A stretch of 64,000 bases of DNA from Hypericum androsaemum. Lineage: Eukaryota > Streptophyta > Magnoliopsida > Malpighiales > Hypericaceae. The stretch covers positions 4,898,001 to 4,962,000 of the forward strand of contig OZ023188.1 in the NCBI GenBank assembly GCA_963995505.1, given 5' to 3'. The notes beneath the pieces are model-generated. The model was not told the origin of the DNA and searched no databases. It saw only the letters and a program-made list of their open reading frames with translations. Below, piece by piece: positions 44,501 through 56,809 of this stretch (within the stretch, counting starts at the first letter, position 1; every line of letters starts with the position of its first letter). A program made the position numbers and the translations under genes.

Positions 44501-45159
44501 CTGGATGAGTCTTCAACGATGGAAGTGGACAACGAAAATGGGGATCCTCACAGAAGGTGAGTTTCCTCTCTGATCTTTTTTCTTCCAACTATTTGTTTTA
44601 TTTTCCATATGGTTGAATAACTCAGCCGCTTGGTGACACTTGATCTTCCTGGCCTTTGTAGCCATCCAAATGGTGGTAAGGCAGGCAGCGAGTATAGCAT
44701 TGGTGAAAAGGAGCAATGGTGTTTGTCAACCCTAGGACATGTGAAGGCTATTTCAAGGCAGTATGCTTCTGAGGTATACATTGTCCTCAGCTATCTTTTT
44801 GTTTCAACTAGTTTGTAGCACATATATCTGACCTGTACATTCCGTCACGTGCCGATTTTTATCAGCTTAAAATTCCAGCTGTTCTTTGGATCCCTAGATT
44901 TGCTTTAGTTGTCTCTTTTGTTACCGCTCTTAGCAAAACAATGAATGGATAAATTTGCCTGCAACTTCCCCTTTGTTTGTCTGCTTTGGTACTAATTTAT
45001 AATCTGGCTGGTTTAACACATGGATTCTGATCATTTATTTGGCATTCGTCGCAGATATGGTCTCACATTGAGAAGCTGGACGCAGAAGTGTTCGGCCAAA
45101 ATGCGCATCCGTTGTTCCTCCAAGCAGTCTATTCCGGCTTGCGTAGGCCGATCAGCTAA
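35599..45159 (+). CDS. CBP80: Nuclear cap-binding protein subunit 1, CBP80/ABH1
   Basis: Nineteen exons join in frame with GT-AG introns: 35599-35682, 35789-35848, 36065-36121, 36878-36949, 37137-37199, 37615-37791, 38544-38672, 38990-39056, 39276-39475, 40299-40369, 40672-40756, 41388-41456, 41544-41662, 42605-42743, 43207-43707, 43890-44189, 44378-44556, 44662-44773 and 45055-45159. The product is 862 aa, close to the usual plant length. Recognisable blocks are MSSWRGLLLRIGDKSPEYG at the start, the MIF4G-type first domain (ETCFGVVRRELEYSG, LLQCAEQLPHKIPLYGTL), VPRPHLSFEAQL, FVVEEYLLDVLLFLNGC, LILWFSHHLSNFQFIWPWEEW, and VERLPDASKAQTL near the C-terminus. With CBP20 it binds the m7G cap of nuclear transcripts and acts in splicing, microRNA processing and ABA responses. 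A coiled-coil-like K/E-rich segment lies around residues 640-700. No defect is seen. Confidence 0.96.
36766..36865 (+). repeat. Triplicated 33-bp repeat at the end of CBP80 intron 3
   Basis: Three near-perfect copies of a unit starting CCTGTTACTGGCTTGAAATG and ending in CATTCTTTTC. The last copy ends about 12 bp before the intron acceptor, so it lies in the branch-point and polypyrimidine zone. Confidence 0.9.
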
Positions 45160-48100
45160 ATCTCTGCTGGCTGCAGTTAGTTGTAATTTATCTCGTATAG
45201 TGGAAGATAAAAGAGTACTGACTGGATCCGCGGGGATGAAGATTGAAGAGGCCTCACCTTTCTCTAGCTTGAAATAGTAATAGATTAGCTAACAGATGAG
45301 AAATTAAACTCTTAGTTAGACGCTAAACTCTCTCTGTGATGAATCTCTTGTGTACCATTTCCCGTGTATTATGTTGATCTTATCTCTCCCCTCTATGGAA
45401 GATATGCCAGATGGGGGAATCCTTGGCCTTCAAAGATTGTGAATAAATCTTCAAGTGACGAGTAATTATTGTATTTGTTCCTTCTTTAGCTTTAGCAAGT
45501 GATGATTATTCAAGATTTTAGAATAGAGGGAGCTAGTATTGATTGACTTAAAAAATATAAGGCAAGTCTTTCGAACGTAAAAAACATCATTGGAAGTCAC
45601 TTTTGCGACCTTAAGATCGTTATAGTTACGGTCGGTGTTAACCGGGACTTCGGTCGCCTGCTTCTTTGTTATTCGATCACCAACTTCCTTCACTTTTCGG
45701 CACTGAATGGGTGTCGGCCCCATACATGATCTTATGACTTTGTGGAGCTTGACCCGAATTTGCCTTTTAACTTTCTTCTTTGGGTATGCCATTTTTCAGG
45801 GACATTTCCTTCCATCGTCACTTGAAAGATGCTCACCAACGGAAGATACATGTTTTACGGAATGTGACATAAATAACGAAATAGGCTTCAGGGAACCTTG
45901 TCATTCTTTGGTCTTTTGAGAAAATTCTGCACTATTTGGTATACTTAGTTCTTACAAATTCAGTGTTTTTAAAATTTATGATTTGTACATCTCAGTTTTG
46001 TTTTCTCTATTAAATCTTTGTTTATTTGAAAGGTAAATTTTTATTCCAAATAATTACACTTATGGCAGATTGAACTTTGAGTTCCGTCAATTCTTTTTAT
46101 TTTATGCCGTTAGACCAAATATCCTTTTGCTATTAAGATTTTGTTGAAAATGTCTAAGTGAATATTGTTAAAAATATTAATACCACCTTAAAATTATTCC
46201 AATTTTTTGTCAACCCATTTACTATTACGGAAAGTGAACTCATTTTTCGGTATTGACCGATAAGTTGCTGGCCTTTTATTTAAAATGACAGTTATTTATG
46301 GGAACATCAACATTATTAACCCCTTAATAACTAATACTTTTTCAAAAAATTAGTGTTAAATTTTGGTCCCAATTTTTCGTATAAAGTGATATGTTTGAAT
46401 AAATACATATATTTTTACATACTTTACGAATCTAAAAAATATTCTAAGATATTAGTTTGTGTTATAATTACTTGTTTTATAAATTTTAAAATAGTATTCA
46501 TCTTCTCAATCATTTTTTTTTGGTAGAAAGTTCTTCTCAATTATCTTCAAATGGTCACCGTGATCACCGTCTTGTTATATCTCATTCGTATTTAGCATTT
46601 GAACAATACTATAAATCGAGATTTTAGGTGATTTGAATATAGACAAAATAATTTTTTGGTATTTACGTATTTATTGTTCAAAAGTATATTTTAATATTTT
46701 TGGAGAAAAAAATAGAAATTTCTCTTATTTAATAAATTTTCTAAAATGAAAATTTTCTCCTATCTCAACGATATGAATTTAGAGAGTTTAATGTAGTGCA
46801 CGCAAGAAAATCCAGGGAGAGAAACTTTTGCCTCAAAATTTGTACGCTTGCAAATGATTGGATTGATTTTTCTTGGCCCCAAATAAAGCTCGGTGGTGTA
46901 CTTAGTCGTAGTTTTAATATATCCACTTTATTTTTCATTTCGCATTTTCTTTTTATTTTATGTACAAAGAAAGTGGACCGGTTGATGTTGATGTTACTAA
47001 TTAATATAGATCGAAGTGGGTTTTTTTTTTGCTAGTTGAAATTTCGAATATGGTGTCTTAATAATCAGAGCAATGTTGTGTCCAATTGGCTTCGAGGTTG
47101 ACCAATCCTGGATTCCTGGGGCAGTTCTTAGTCCACTTGCTTTGTGTAATAAATTATACCTCCTAATTATCAAGGGTTGGTGAGTTTGAATTGTTTCAAG
47201 ATTTTTAAAGCAAAAACATTAGTTTGAACCTTCTGAATATATAAAGTACGGTTGATCCCAATAAAAAAGCAGCGATCAAACAAGTTAGGAAATACAGAAG
47301 GACAACGATATTTTAAGTAAGAAAAACTTACCAAAAAGAAATCTCTAATAGTAAATTATAGATTTTGCAGGAGTGGGAATCTTTTTTTGAAGACCATAAA
47401 TACTTAGATGCCTTTCAGTATCAGAGTACGGTTTCGATTCTACTGACAATAGCAGCCAAATGATTTGTGTCAAATCGATGTTTTTTTCTAACAATAGTGA
47501 ATACTACATTGATGCGACTATGGTAGATTTGTATATGTATTGAAATTTTTTATTAATTTAATATTTTAAAATTTGGGTTGAATAGAGTAAATTGAATTGA
47601 TCTAGCAGTTCATTTTTATCTTAACACATCACCCAATTTTAGCTCAATAGGTATCGTTTGAGTAAACGTACGAGATTATCACATCATTAATTACAAATAT
47701 GATAAATTTACTTAAAAGTGTCTAAAATTTATAAACTTATTCATATATATATTTGAATTAAGCATGTGGACTAACACATTAACATTTAACACCCAAAAAG
47801 GTTGATGACCATCTCTGTCTCTCTCATGTACCTTCTCAGTTGGCAAAACACACAAACCTCGTTTCAGTCCTTTGACCGGACCCCACCCCCAACCTAATCA
47901 TATTTCTTTTGCTTCTGGTCACGGCAACGAATATCTTCGAACGAATCCAAAACAAACAAACTAAATAGTAAGTCAAATTGAGGTGCGTTACTGACTATTT
48001 GTAGATCAGTCAGCTGATCATCGTACACTAATTTTTATGCTATAATAATAATTCGTATCGAAAATGAATTAGTTTAGTACAAATACCGGGAAAAAATATG

Positions 48101-48302
48101 AAAAATATTTAATATACCAAGAGAAGAGAGGGGGAAAAGACGAAAAAGTCCAAGCTAAAACTACCCACTTTGACACATATCGTACCTTCTTCCCTTCTCT
48201 CTATCCCCACGCACGATAAACTCATTTCTAGAGAGAGAAAAGAGAGAAAAGGCTGGGGCAATGGATCCCTGCACTTTCTCTCTCTAAACCCTCCCTCTCA
48301 AG

Positions 48303-48303
<1 letters not shown>
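45160..48303. other. Intergenic, AT-rich
   Basis: The start is the CBP80 3' UTR. Beyond that I see no gene or defined element. Open frames here, such as the one near 45466-45792 on the minus strand, have no recognisable similarity. The end is the 5' region of the next gene. Confidence 0.5.

Positions 48304-48348
<45 letters not shown>
48304..48348 (+). repeat. GA microsatellite in the 5' leader of the DDT/PHD gene
   Basis: About 22 uninterrupted GA units, about 75 bp before the start codon. GA tracts in plant leaders can bind BPC/GAGA factors, so this could be regulatory, and it is likely to vary in length. Confidence 0.9.
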
Positions 48349-48351
<3 letters not shown>

Positions 48352-48423
48352 CGAATCTGTGGATTCTCCTTTTGGATTTGCTTTGTCTGGTACTTAAACC
48401 TCGGGATTGGACAGAGATCGGAG

Positions 48424-51400
48424 ATGGAGGAAGAGGAGTTGGTTGGGCGAGAGACCAACTCCGAGGCTTCCGCGCTTGGGAGCGATCGCTCGCCCCGGGG
48501 CGGGAGGAAGCGCAGGAAGCTGGGCCGGGTTGACCCGCCGGCAGGCGGCGGCGCTGAGGTTAGGGTTTTGGATTTGAATTTGGACTTGAACGCGGGGTTT
48601 GACTTGAATTTGAACGAGATTGATTTGAACGATGACGTGGCTGCGACGGGGGAGGGAGGGGGTTTGGGGGCTGGGAGGGAGTGCATTGACCTGAATTTGG
48701 ATTTGAACGGTGAGGTGGGGGTGGGGGTGGGGGTGGAGGAGGAGGTAAGTTTCGATGCGGATTCGAGAGGCGAGGTTAGGAAGAGAGAGTGCGATTTCGA
48801 TTTGAATTTGGAGGTTAATGAGGAAATCATTAAGGAGGAGGAGGAGGGGGTTGAGTTGTTTGATGTTCATGTGCATGATGGGTCGTCGTATGGCGGTTTT
48901 GGTTTGGAGAGTAAGGATGGGCTTGGCAGTGGTCGTCTCATGGTCGAAGTGCTGGGTGATGGGAGTCGGGGTATCCAGGTTGAGCGTCGAGGAAGGGGCA
49001 GGCCTCGAGGGAGTAAGAAACGTCTTAGTGATTTGGTTTCTGCCCCGGAAATGGTTGTCTGTGGTCTCAGTGCAGTGGGGAGTGCTAGCAAGGAAGGGAG
49101 TGGTAGACAGAGAGGAAGGAGAAGGTTGTTGGAGGATTTGAATTCTGATGTAGTTTTCATTGGGGAGAGACCTGTTGGAGATGCTCTTATTGACGAGGCA
49201 GTAGAAGAAAGCCAAGCCCAAAATGGCAGCGTGTACTCAGAAATGAGCGGTGCTCGTAGAACGAGAAGGAAAATAAGAGGGTCAGATGATCCTCTTTACA
49301 CTCCAGAAACAACGGTACTTAGGCGCAGCACTCGCCGGGGGTCCATTATATCATCGGTATCTCCATCTGTTGGTGCATTTACAGAGGAGAATTCTGCAAG
49401 ATCATGCTCGCAGCAGCCTGAAGAACCTTTTGTACTCCCCCAAAAGGTGTTATTGCCACCTTGCTCAAAGAATCCAGATTTGAGTGGGCTTCCTATACTT
49501 GACGTTTTCTCTATTTATGCCTTTTTGAGATCATTTAGTGTGTTGCTGTTTTTGAGTCCCTTTGACTTTGAGGACTTCGTGGAAGCGGTGAAGTCTGATT
49601 CTGCAAATGCATTATTTGATTGCATTCATGTTGCCATTTTGCAAATTCTCAAAAAGCACTTGGAGTACCTATCAAGTGAAGGTTCTGAATCTGCTTCTGA
49701 TTGCTTGAGGTACCGGTTTAATGTTTTTGTTCATTTTTCTTCGTTTAATGTGCGTGCAAGAGTTCTTCCTTCATTTGCAACTTGTATTCAGTTCCCCATA
49801 ATGTTGACCAAATGAATTGCCAATGACACAGGAGTCTTGATTGGAATTTTCTGGACCAGATTACTTGGCCTATTTTTATGGTCGAGTACTATGTCATTCA
49901 CGGTTCTGGATTGAAACCCGAATTTGACCTCAGTTCCCTCAAGCTGTTCAGAAACGATTACTATAAACAACCTGCATCTGTAAAGGTTGAGATGTTGCGC
50001 TGTCTATGTGATGACCTGATTGAGGTTGAGGCCATTAGATCAGAGTTGAACAGAAGATCTTTAGGGGTTGAATTCGAACCAGATTTTGACAGATATGCAA
50101 GTCTTGGCTCTTATAAAAAAAAGAGAGCTGAGATGGATTTGTCTGGTATTTCTTGCTTGACTGAGGAAGCAGCTGAAGATAACGCTGACTGGAATAGTGA
50201 TGAATGCTGCCTTTGTAAAATGGACGGTCAACTAATATGCTGTGATGGTTGTCCTGCTGCCTTTCATTCAAAGTGTGTTGGTGTTGCCGAGGAATTGTTA
50301 CCAGATGGCGATTGGTACTGTCCGGAGTGTTCTATAGGCAGGGACGTACCCTGGGTGAAAACTCGTAACTCACTTCGTGGAGCAGAGTTGTTGGGTGTTG
50401 ACCCCTACGACCAGCTCTATTTTAGCAGCTGCGGTTATTTGTTAGTGTAAGTTTCTCCAGCTCATGGCTATCTTTAAAGCGTTTTTAAAACTGGTGGTGT
50501 GCTGGAGGAATGAGGTGTTTGCGGTGTTGTTTTCTTATATGAGAATGGTGGTGTGTTTTAGGTGTAGGGTGTTTGGGGCAGGGGAAGACTGAATCCATTG
50601 GCTTAGCACAAATGACTCTCAATCTGAACTCTTGATTGGTTTGAGATTGTGTCGAGATTTAAGCAATTGCATGTGTTGATATGAATTTCTTCTAATATTT
50701 GTCATATGTTTTTCTACTTGAGGTGTGCGGATCTACCCGAAATTGTGAAATTTGGTTATGAGTTTAAATATGAAAAACATATAAAACAGTTTATATGTAA
50801 CAACCCTTACACCTTATTAACTGAAACCGCAGGGCCTTATTTGGAGGTTTTTAAACCAAGTATCCGGTATCCCTATTTGATTATAGTGTAAACCGTATGG
50901 TACCTATGTGAAGCTACCCTGTATGCTTACCATATAACCATTCGCTTTCAAGTGTTAATGCTGAATAAACTTTCATCACACATTCACTCCTAAATTTCTT
51001 TTATTCACGTGTGGTTAAACTTGTTACAGGTCAGAGTCATGTGACCTTGAAAATTCATTTAGATATTACAACAGAGATGATCTTCATGGAGTCATTGAAG
51101 TGCTCAAGTCTTCAGTGACACATTATCGTAAGATATTGGAAGCGATCTGCAAGCATTGGGTTATACCTGTTTCTTTGTCTGGAGATAATGGTGATTTAAG
51201 TTCCCTAATATGCACAATGCATGCAGAATTGGTATCTTCTGAAACTTGCACCATCACTAATCAGACCCTAGATCAGAGAAACCTAGAAGATAAGTTTGTT
51301 ACTAGATGCTCTCATCAACATGATGTTAATGTCTTGAAGGCTGTCAGTCCTACATGCTTGAGTTCAGAAGGATCAGCTGAAATGACTCAAATAAGTGCCA

Positions 51401-54400
51401 GGAATCAAGATTTACTGAAAGAAGGTCCAAGCTATTCTACAAGGTCAGCTTACATCTCAAAACATTCCAAGCTGCCGAGAAGATCTCCCATTCGAGGGGA
51501 CATTTCTTTGACATTTACGGGCTCAGATGTAAGAGAAGAAAATAACATAGAACCGTTGGTTAGTGCTTGGAAGTCATCTGCAGTGGACATCATGACTGTG
51601 GAGTTAGAGAAAGTGCTGCCTGGAACTGACTATGTTAACTATTACACTTTTGGTCATACAGCTGCATCAATTGCAGAGGCGTTGATGCGCAAGCAAACTG
51701 ATAATAATGTTGGAAAACCAATGAAGTCGGAGGAGGAGATAATATCAGCTGAAATGATGATTATCTCAAAGAGGTTTTCTGGAGTCTCTCGGTCAAATCT
51801 TTTAAATCTGCCTGCTGATGTGCTGAAAGAAAATTGTGGGTGGTGCTTTAGTTGCCGGGCTGACTCTGAAAACTCAGAATGTTTGTTCAATTTGAGGATG
51901 GGTCCCATTAACAGAGGTCCTTTGCAATTGATGACTGATAACCAGTTCAATTGTGATAATAATGGTCATCTAAAGGATGTATTGTGCAGCATTTTCTTAC
52001 TTGAATATAGATTACAGGGGCTCCTACTTGGTCCATCGTCGGACACATGTTATTCTAGTCTCTGGCGAGAAAATGTTCAGCAGAAATCTGATTTAAAGTC
52101 CGCAAAAAGTCTGCTGCTCACTGTAAGGATTCTTTCTCATCAGACCATTGACTTGTGAGTTGTATGTAAGAACCTGAGTTTGAAACTTAAGTGAGCATAC
52201 ACTTTTAGTCTGTTTTCTAGCTTCTCAAACCAGCTCGGTCATCCTGATAAGAACTTCTTGTTATTTGGTTGTATATGCACATTTGCTTGTGCATTTTCCA
52301 AAACATTAGTGGAATTTGAAATGCAGCTTGCAGTATTTCTTTTTTAAATCTTCTTAACCAGTTTGATAGTGATTAATCTTTTAGTTCAGCTTGATGAGAA
52401 AACTGCTGTGGGTTTATCTATAGTCCCCATAACTTGTGTTGTTTTGAGCGAATTGCAGTTGGAGTTGAATTTGCCTAGTCGTGCACTTTCAGAAGATTGG
52501 TTTAAGAATATGGATTCTGCTGTCACAAAGGGCTCAGCTTCGCATATAGTTATCAATTCTTCTCGTGCATCTTCAAGGAACATTGTTGGCAGGAAGAGAG
52601 TCAGGTGCTCAGAAATGGAATTAAAACCCTTGTCAAACCCAAATGGTGGTTTAAGCATGCTCTGGTGGAGGGGTGGAAGGGTTTCTCGCCACTTATTCTG
52701 TTGGAAGGTTCTATCTCACTCACTTGTGTCCAAGGCTGCCAGAAAAGGTATCTAGAATTCCTTTTGTTCTTCACCATGCAAGTTTGGCTTTACGCTTTCG
52801 AGAAATCTTAAAAATCATGTGACTTTATGCAGGTGGGTGCCAGAAAATAGTTGGCGTGGTATATCCTGATAATGCTGATCCAGCTAAGAGAATCAAATAT
52901 GCTGCATGGCGGGCTGCAGTTGAGTCCTCAGTAACTGTTGAACAACTTGCTCTACAGGTGTTAACAGTGTGCATCTTTCTTTTGCTTGTCAATTGAATTT
53001 CCAGTTGGTTGTGTTGGCTTTCAAACATGACAAAACACTCGTCCTTTTTTTTCTCTCCTTCCCATTGCGGCATCAAGGATGTGTGGCCCTTGGCCTAACA
53101 AACAAACATCTAGCACGACCTTCAGTCTTTAAATTTGTTCACTTCCTATCTTCTTCTGGGTCTTCGTCGCAATAATCTGTCCATATTTTGTCACACTGGG
53201 TGGTGATGTTCTGTGGAATGTGATTCACAGCAAACTTGTTCCTCCTGTTGCCAGGAATTTTTCTTTTGTTTGATAGTGACATAGAATATGTGATTGTGGC
53301 CAATGCTCAGAGTGGCTATGTGGGTGTTGAGACTCCTTGTAGAAACTATTTAGATTGCGGATAGAAGTTGATTCAAACCAGTGATGTTAAGTATTTCCAG
53401 CCCATGCAACCATATTTGATTTTTCTCTCATCTACTTTGTTGTACATCTGCATCGGCATCGGCATCAGCATCTGCATCATGAGGTGGTAATACCTTAGAT
53501 GTGCTAGCTTTTGGCTTTTTGTCAGCATCAAAAAGCAATCAAGAAATAGGCCAATCATAAATCCAATGACCAAAAGGTCATACTTTACTCGTGAAGGTCA
53601 TGTAAGTTAGGCAGGATCTTGTAATATTGCAACAAGAAAACAGTGAAATGGAATGTAAACAATACAATCCTCAAGTAGAAATCATTGTCTGCAAGCCTGG
53701 CATGTTTTCTGTTTGTCGTACTTCAGTGCACAATTGGACAATTGAATTATAAGAGGATAAATCTTAGAAGGAACCATGTATCTTATAATGCCCATTTACA
53801 TTTAATGCTACCCTAGTAGTTTTGCTAGCTAACCAAATGAGTTACTTAAAGTCTTCGTAGTCGTGGTGTTTACGTGCATTATCTTTTAGATTGGCCGTAT
53901 ATCCCACTTGTGACGCATCTCTTGTTGAGTTTTAATAAAGTACCGTTCTGGGCCAGATATTTTCCATCTACTGCTTGATATGCTGGCACATCTGTTATTT
54001 GTGATTCGGCATAACTACTAAAAAAATTCAAACACTTTTTACGGCCTCATCATCTACTAACCTTTGATATTTCATGGGCTCGATGTGATCAAGATAGTAG
54101 ATGTCTTCCTACTTTCCAATCTCATTGGTTTTTGGACCCTCAGTCCATAATTATAATTACGTAATTGCCTTTTGCAGGTGAGAGACCTTGATTCAAATAT
54201 TAGGTGGGATGAGATTGTGAATATCCGAGCTATGTCTATCTTGGATAAGGAATTTAAGAAATCAATCCGGCATTTTAAGAAGGCCATCATTCGTAGAAGG
54301 TGCAAGGATGGAGAAGGCACAAAGTATCTCCTCGATTTTGGCAAGAGAAAAATTATACCTGAAGTTGTTACAAAAAATGGGACTCTCATCAAAGAATCAA

Positions 54401-56809
54401 GCGAGAGGAGAAAGTACTGGCTAGATGAATCACATGTCCCATTGCATCTTTTGAAAACTTTTGAAGAAAAAAGAATCTCCCGCAAATCTAGTAAACGCTC
54501 AGGGAAGCTTTTGAAGGCTAGTGAAGTCGCGGGAAAGCCATCAAAAGAAAGAGGATTTGCTTATCTTTTTGCAAAAGCTGAAAGGTCCGAGTTTTATCAG
54601 TGTGGGCATTGTAACAAAAATGTTGCAATCAGGTAATTTAAGATATTTCTTTGGCTTGCCTTCATTTATTTATGTTAGGTCACAACTTTTCCCTTGCACG
54701 CACATTCATGAACTTCAGTTACACTAATCGTCATACCTTTGCCTTGCATAATCGTTTGTTAGGTCACAACACTGACATGTTGCACGCTAATTTGAATTTC
54801 TTGTGTTTAATATTGTGAGCAAGTGTCTTCATTTGACCTCCTTACTATCGTGATTTCGCTTCTTCCCAAGTTAAGTAACTTCAAACCTTTTCCCTTTCTG
54901 GCTGATTGGCAGGGAAGCTATCTGCTGTCACTATTGCAAAGGTACGGAGATGATCTTTTACTCTTTATTGGGATATTAGTTACATGGAGTCCTTTTAGCT
55001 TTAATATTTAATGTGATGCTTGGTAGTTGGACTTTCTATCCATAGTTAAAGATAACTGTTATTTAGCAAACAAATAAATAAAATAAAGATAACTGTTAGG
55101 AGAGCGATATATGAAATTTTGTGAACCGAGAGCTAAAGGGAAATTGTTAAAAGATACGAAATTTTCCGGGTACACTTGACTCTTCTACCGGAAAATGTCC
55201 CTCCGAAGAAAATTAGTTGATCCAAAATTCAACTGCAAGTGCAAGAGCCCCATGGGATTCCTTACTTTATTTTCATCCTAACAGCTTTTCCTTTCCAAAC
55301 CAGATGTAATATATTCATTGTTCTTTATTTCTGTTGGTTGCTGGTTCCATGTCTTAACAGTATATGCTCTATATTCCAGGAACTTTCCATAAAAGACACG
55401 CGCGGAGATCTGGTGGGTTAGTAACTTCTGAGTGTATCTACACATGCTATGGCTGTGCTGATGGGAAGTATTTGAAGGTCAACTCGAAAAAGGGACAGAT
55501 TAACTCGAAGAAAGGGAAAGTTGTAAAAAACAAGGGGGTGAGTCAAACAATGAATGGAACAACCAAGAGCAAGAGGGCTGCCATTCTGTCGCAGAAATCT
55601 AAGAAGGTTACTGCTGTACGAAAGTCAGAGCGACTAAGAAACATTGAAACCTTAACAAAGGTTTCTCGGTCACAAAAACTGCAGAACAAGAGGAAAATTG
55701 CCAAAACCAAGATTAATGTACCTTTGCTTCGTTCAGCTAGGAAAGCTAAGAATAATCTGTTGCAAAAGCAAAGCACAGAAATTGAAGTCAGCAAGAAAAA
55801 GCAGGTCAAGAAAAGTAGAGCAAAGCAGCGCAAGCCACAGAAGAAAGGAATATTGTGGCGCAAAAAGAGATCCTTAGCTTATCATAGTTACTGGCTTAAT
55901 GGGCTACGGTTATCTAAAAAACCGTGCGACAAACGTGTGGAACAGTTTAGAATGAAAGGGTTTGTTGGTCCTTGTGAGAGTGTCATCACCGAGCAGCCTA
56001 AATGCCATCTTTGCTGTGAATCAGAATACACATCTTCCTCAACATACATTTGTTGTGAGATCTGTGGAGGTAATTTATCTTCCTAGCGGCATTAATGCTT
56101 CTAATTAGAGTGCATCCACCATCTCTTGCATGGCTGCATTTCTATTTTTATTTAGCTGTTCTCTGAATATTTTTCAACTTTTGTGGCCCTCCATACAGAG
56201 TGGTTTCATGGAGAAGCTTTTGGACTTACTCTGGTGAACTTGAACAAGCTAATTGGATTTAGATGTCATGTGTGCTGCAAGAGAGAATCTCCTGTATGTC
56301 ATTCTGCATCGGTCTTGAGGAGCCATGAATGTGTAATAGAACAAGTAGAGTTTGATTCTGGGATTGGAGTTCCTGAGAGAGCTATTAATCAATTCAGAGG
56401 AACTGATCCTTTGCCAGAACCAGTCTCCAATGAGGATTGTCAAGGTTCCCTTCCTTGTGATGATCCAATTCATGAAGAGGGACAGTTATGTAGTACTCTT
56501 AATACAGTCGAGACCTCTGGCTCCAATCAGAAGTTGCAGAAAGACAATGAGCACATGCTTGTTGATGTAAATGATGTCACGGAACAATCTCAATGTTCGA
56601 CGCATGCCTTGGAACCAGATATTCGGAGCTTGTGTGATGAAAAGAACGCTTTTGAGGAGGAAATAACTGCACCAGGAGATGGTTCTGTTGTCATTTCATG
56701 CGATGAGCTGCAGCCTTCTTCCTGCAAGATTGATGTGGATGTGATTGGAAGTGGACTAGAGGCTCTGGGGCATAGTGATGCAAAGACTGGCATAACAACG
56801 CCAACCTGA
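48424..56809 (+). CDS. DDT-domain and PHD-finger nuclear protein, PTM-like
   Basis: Nine exons join in frame with GT-AG introns: 48424-49709, 49832-50446, 51030-52122, 52390-52747, 52833-52957, 54178-54632, 54913-54941, 55380-56069 and 56199-56809. The product is 1753 aa. The N-terminus has repeated LDLNLDLN/FDLNLN motifs (about residues 43-140) resembling EAR repression motifs, and an AT-hook-like RRGRGRPRGSKKR near 188. A DDT domain (VFSIYAFLRSFSVLLFL...FEDFVEAV) starts near 357. A PHD finger (CCLCKMDGQLICCDGCPAAFHSKC...WYCPEC) lies at about 553-600. A second Cys/His-rich module near the C-terminus (CHLCC...CEICGEWFHGEAFG...CHVCC) spans exons 8 and 9. A strongly basic K/R-rich segment precedes it. 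Arabidopsis PTM is reported to have C-terminal membrane spans; none is visible here, so this may be a purely nuclear paralogue. Exon 7 is only 29 nt. Confidence 0.9.
50800..50919 (-). mobile_element. Mutator-like TIR relic in intron 2 of the DDT/PHD gene
   Basis: The minus strand from 50919 (GGGTAGCTTCACATAGGTACCATACGGTTTACACTATAATC..., continuing ..GGTTTAAAAAC) matches the left end of the SEC13 Pack-MULE with scattered changes. No opposite end or target duplication was found, so this is a fragment. Confidence 0.6.

Noticed and set aside
45466..45792. 108-aa minus-strand open frame starting with a PKKKVKR basic motif
   Set aside because: No family is recognisable and the composition looks like intergenic AT-rich sequence; the basic start alone is not evidence.
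48394..49221. 275-aa open frame antisense to exon 1 of the DDT/PHD gene, and a 200-aa one beside it
   Set aside because: They are shadows of the repetitive, GC-rich LDLN-coding sequence; they overlap a well-supported exon and show no family motif.
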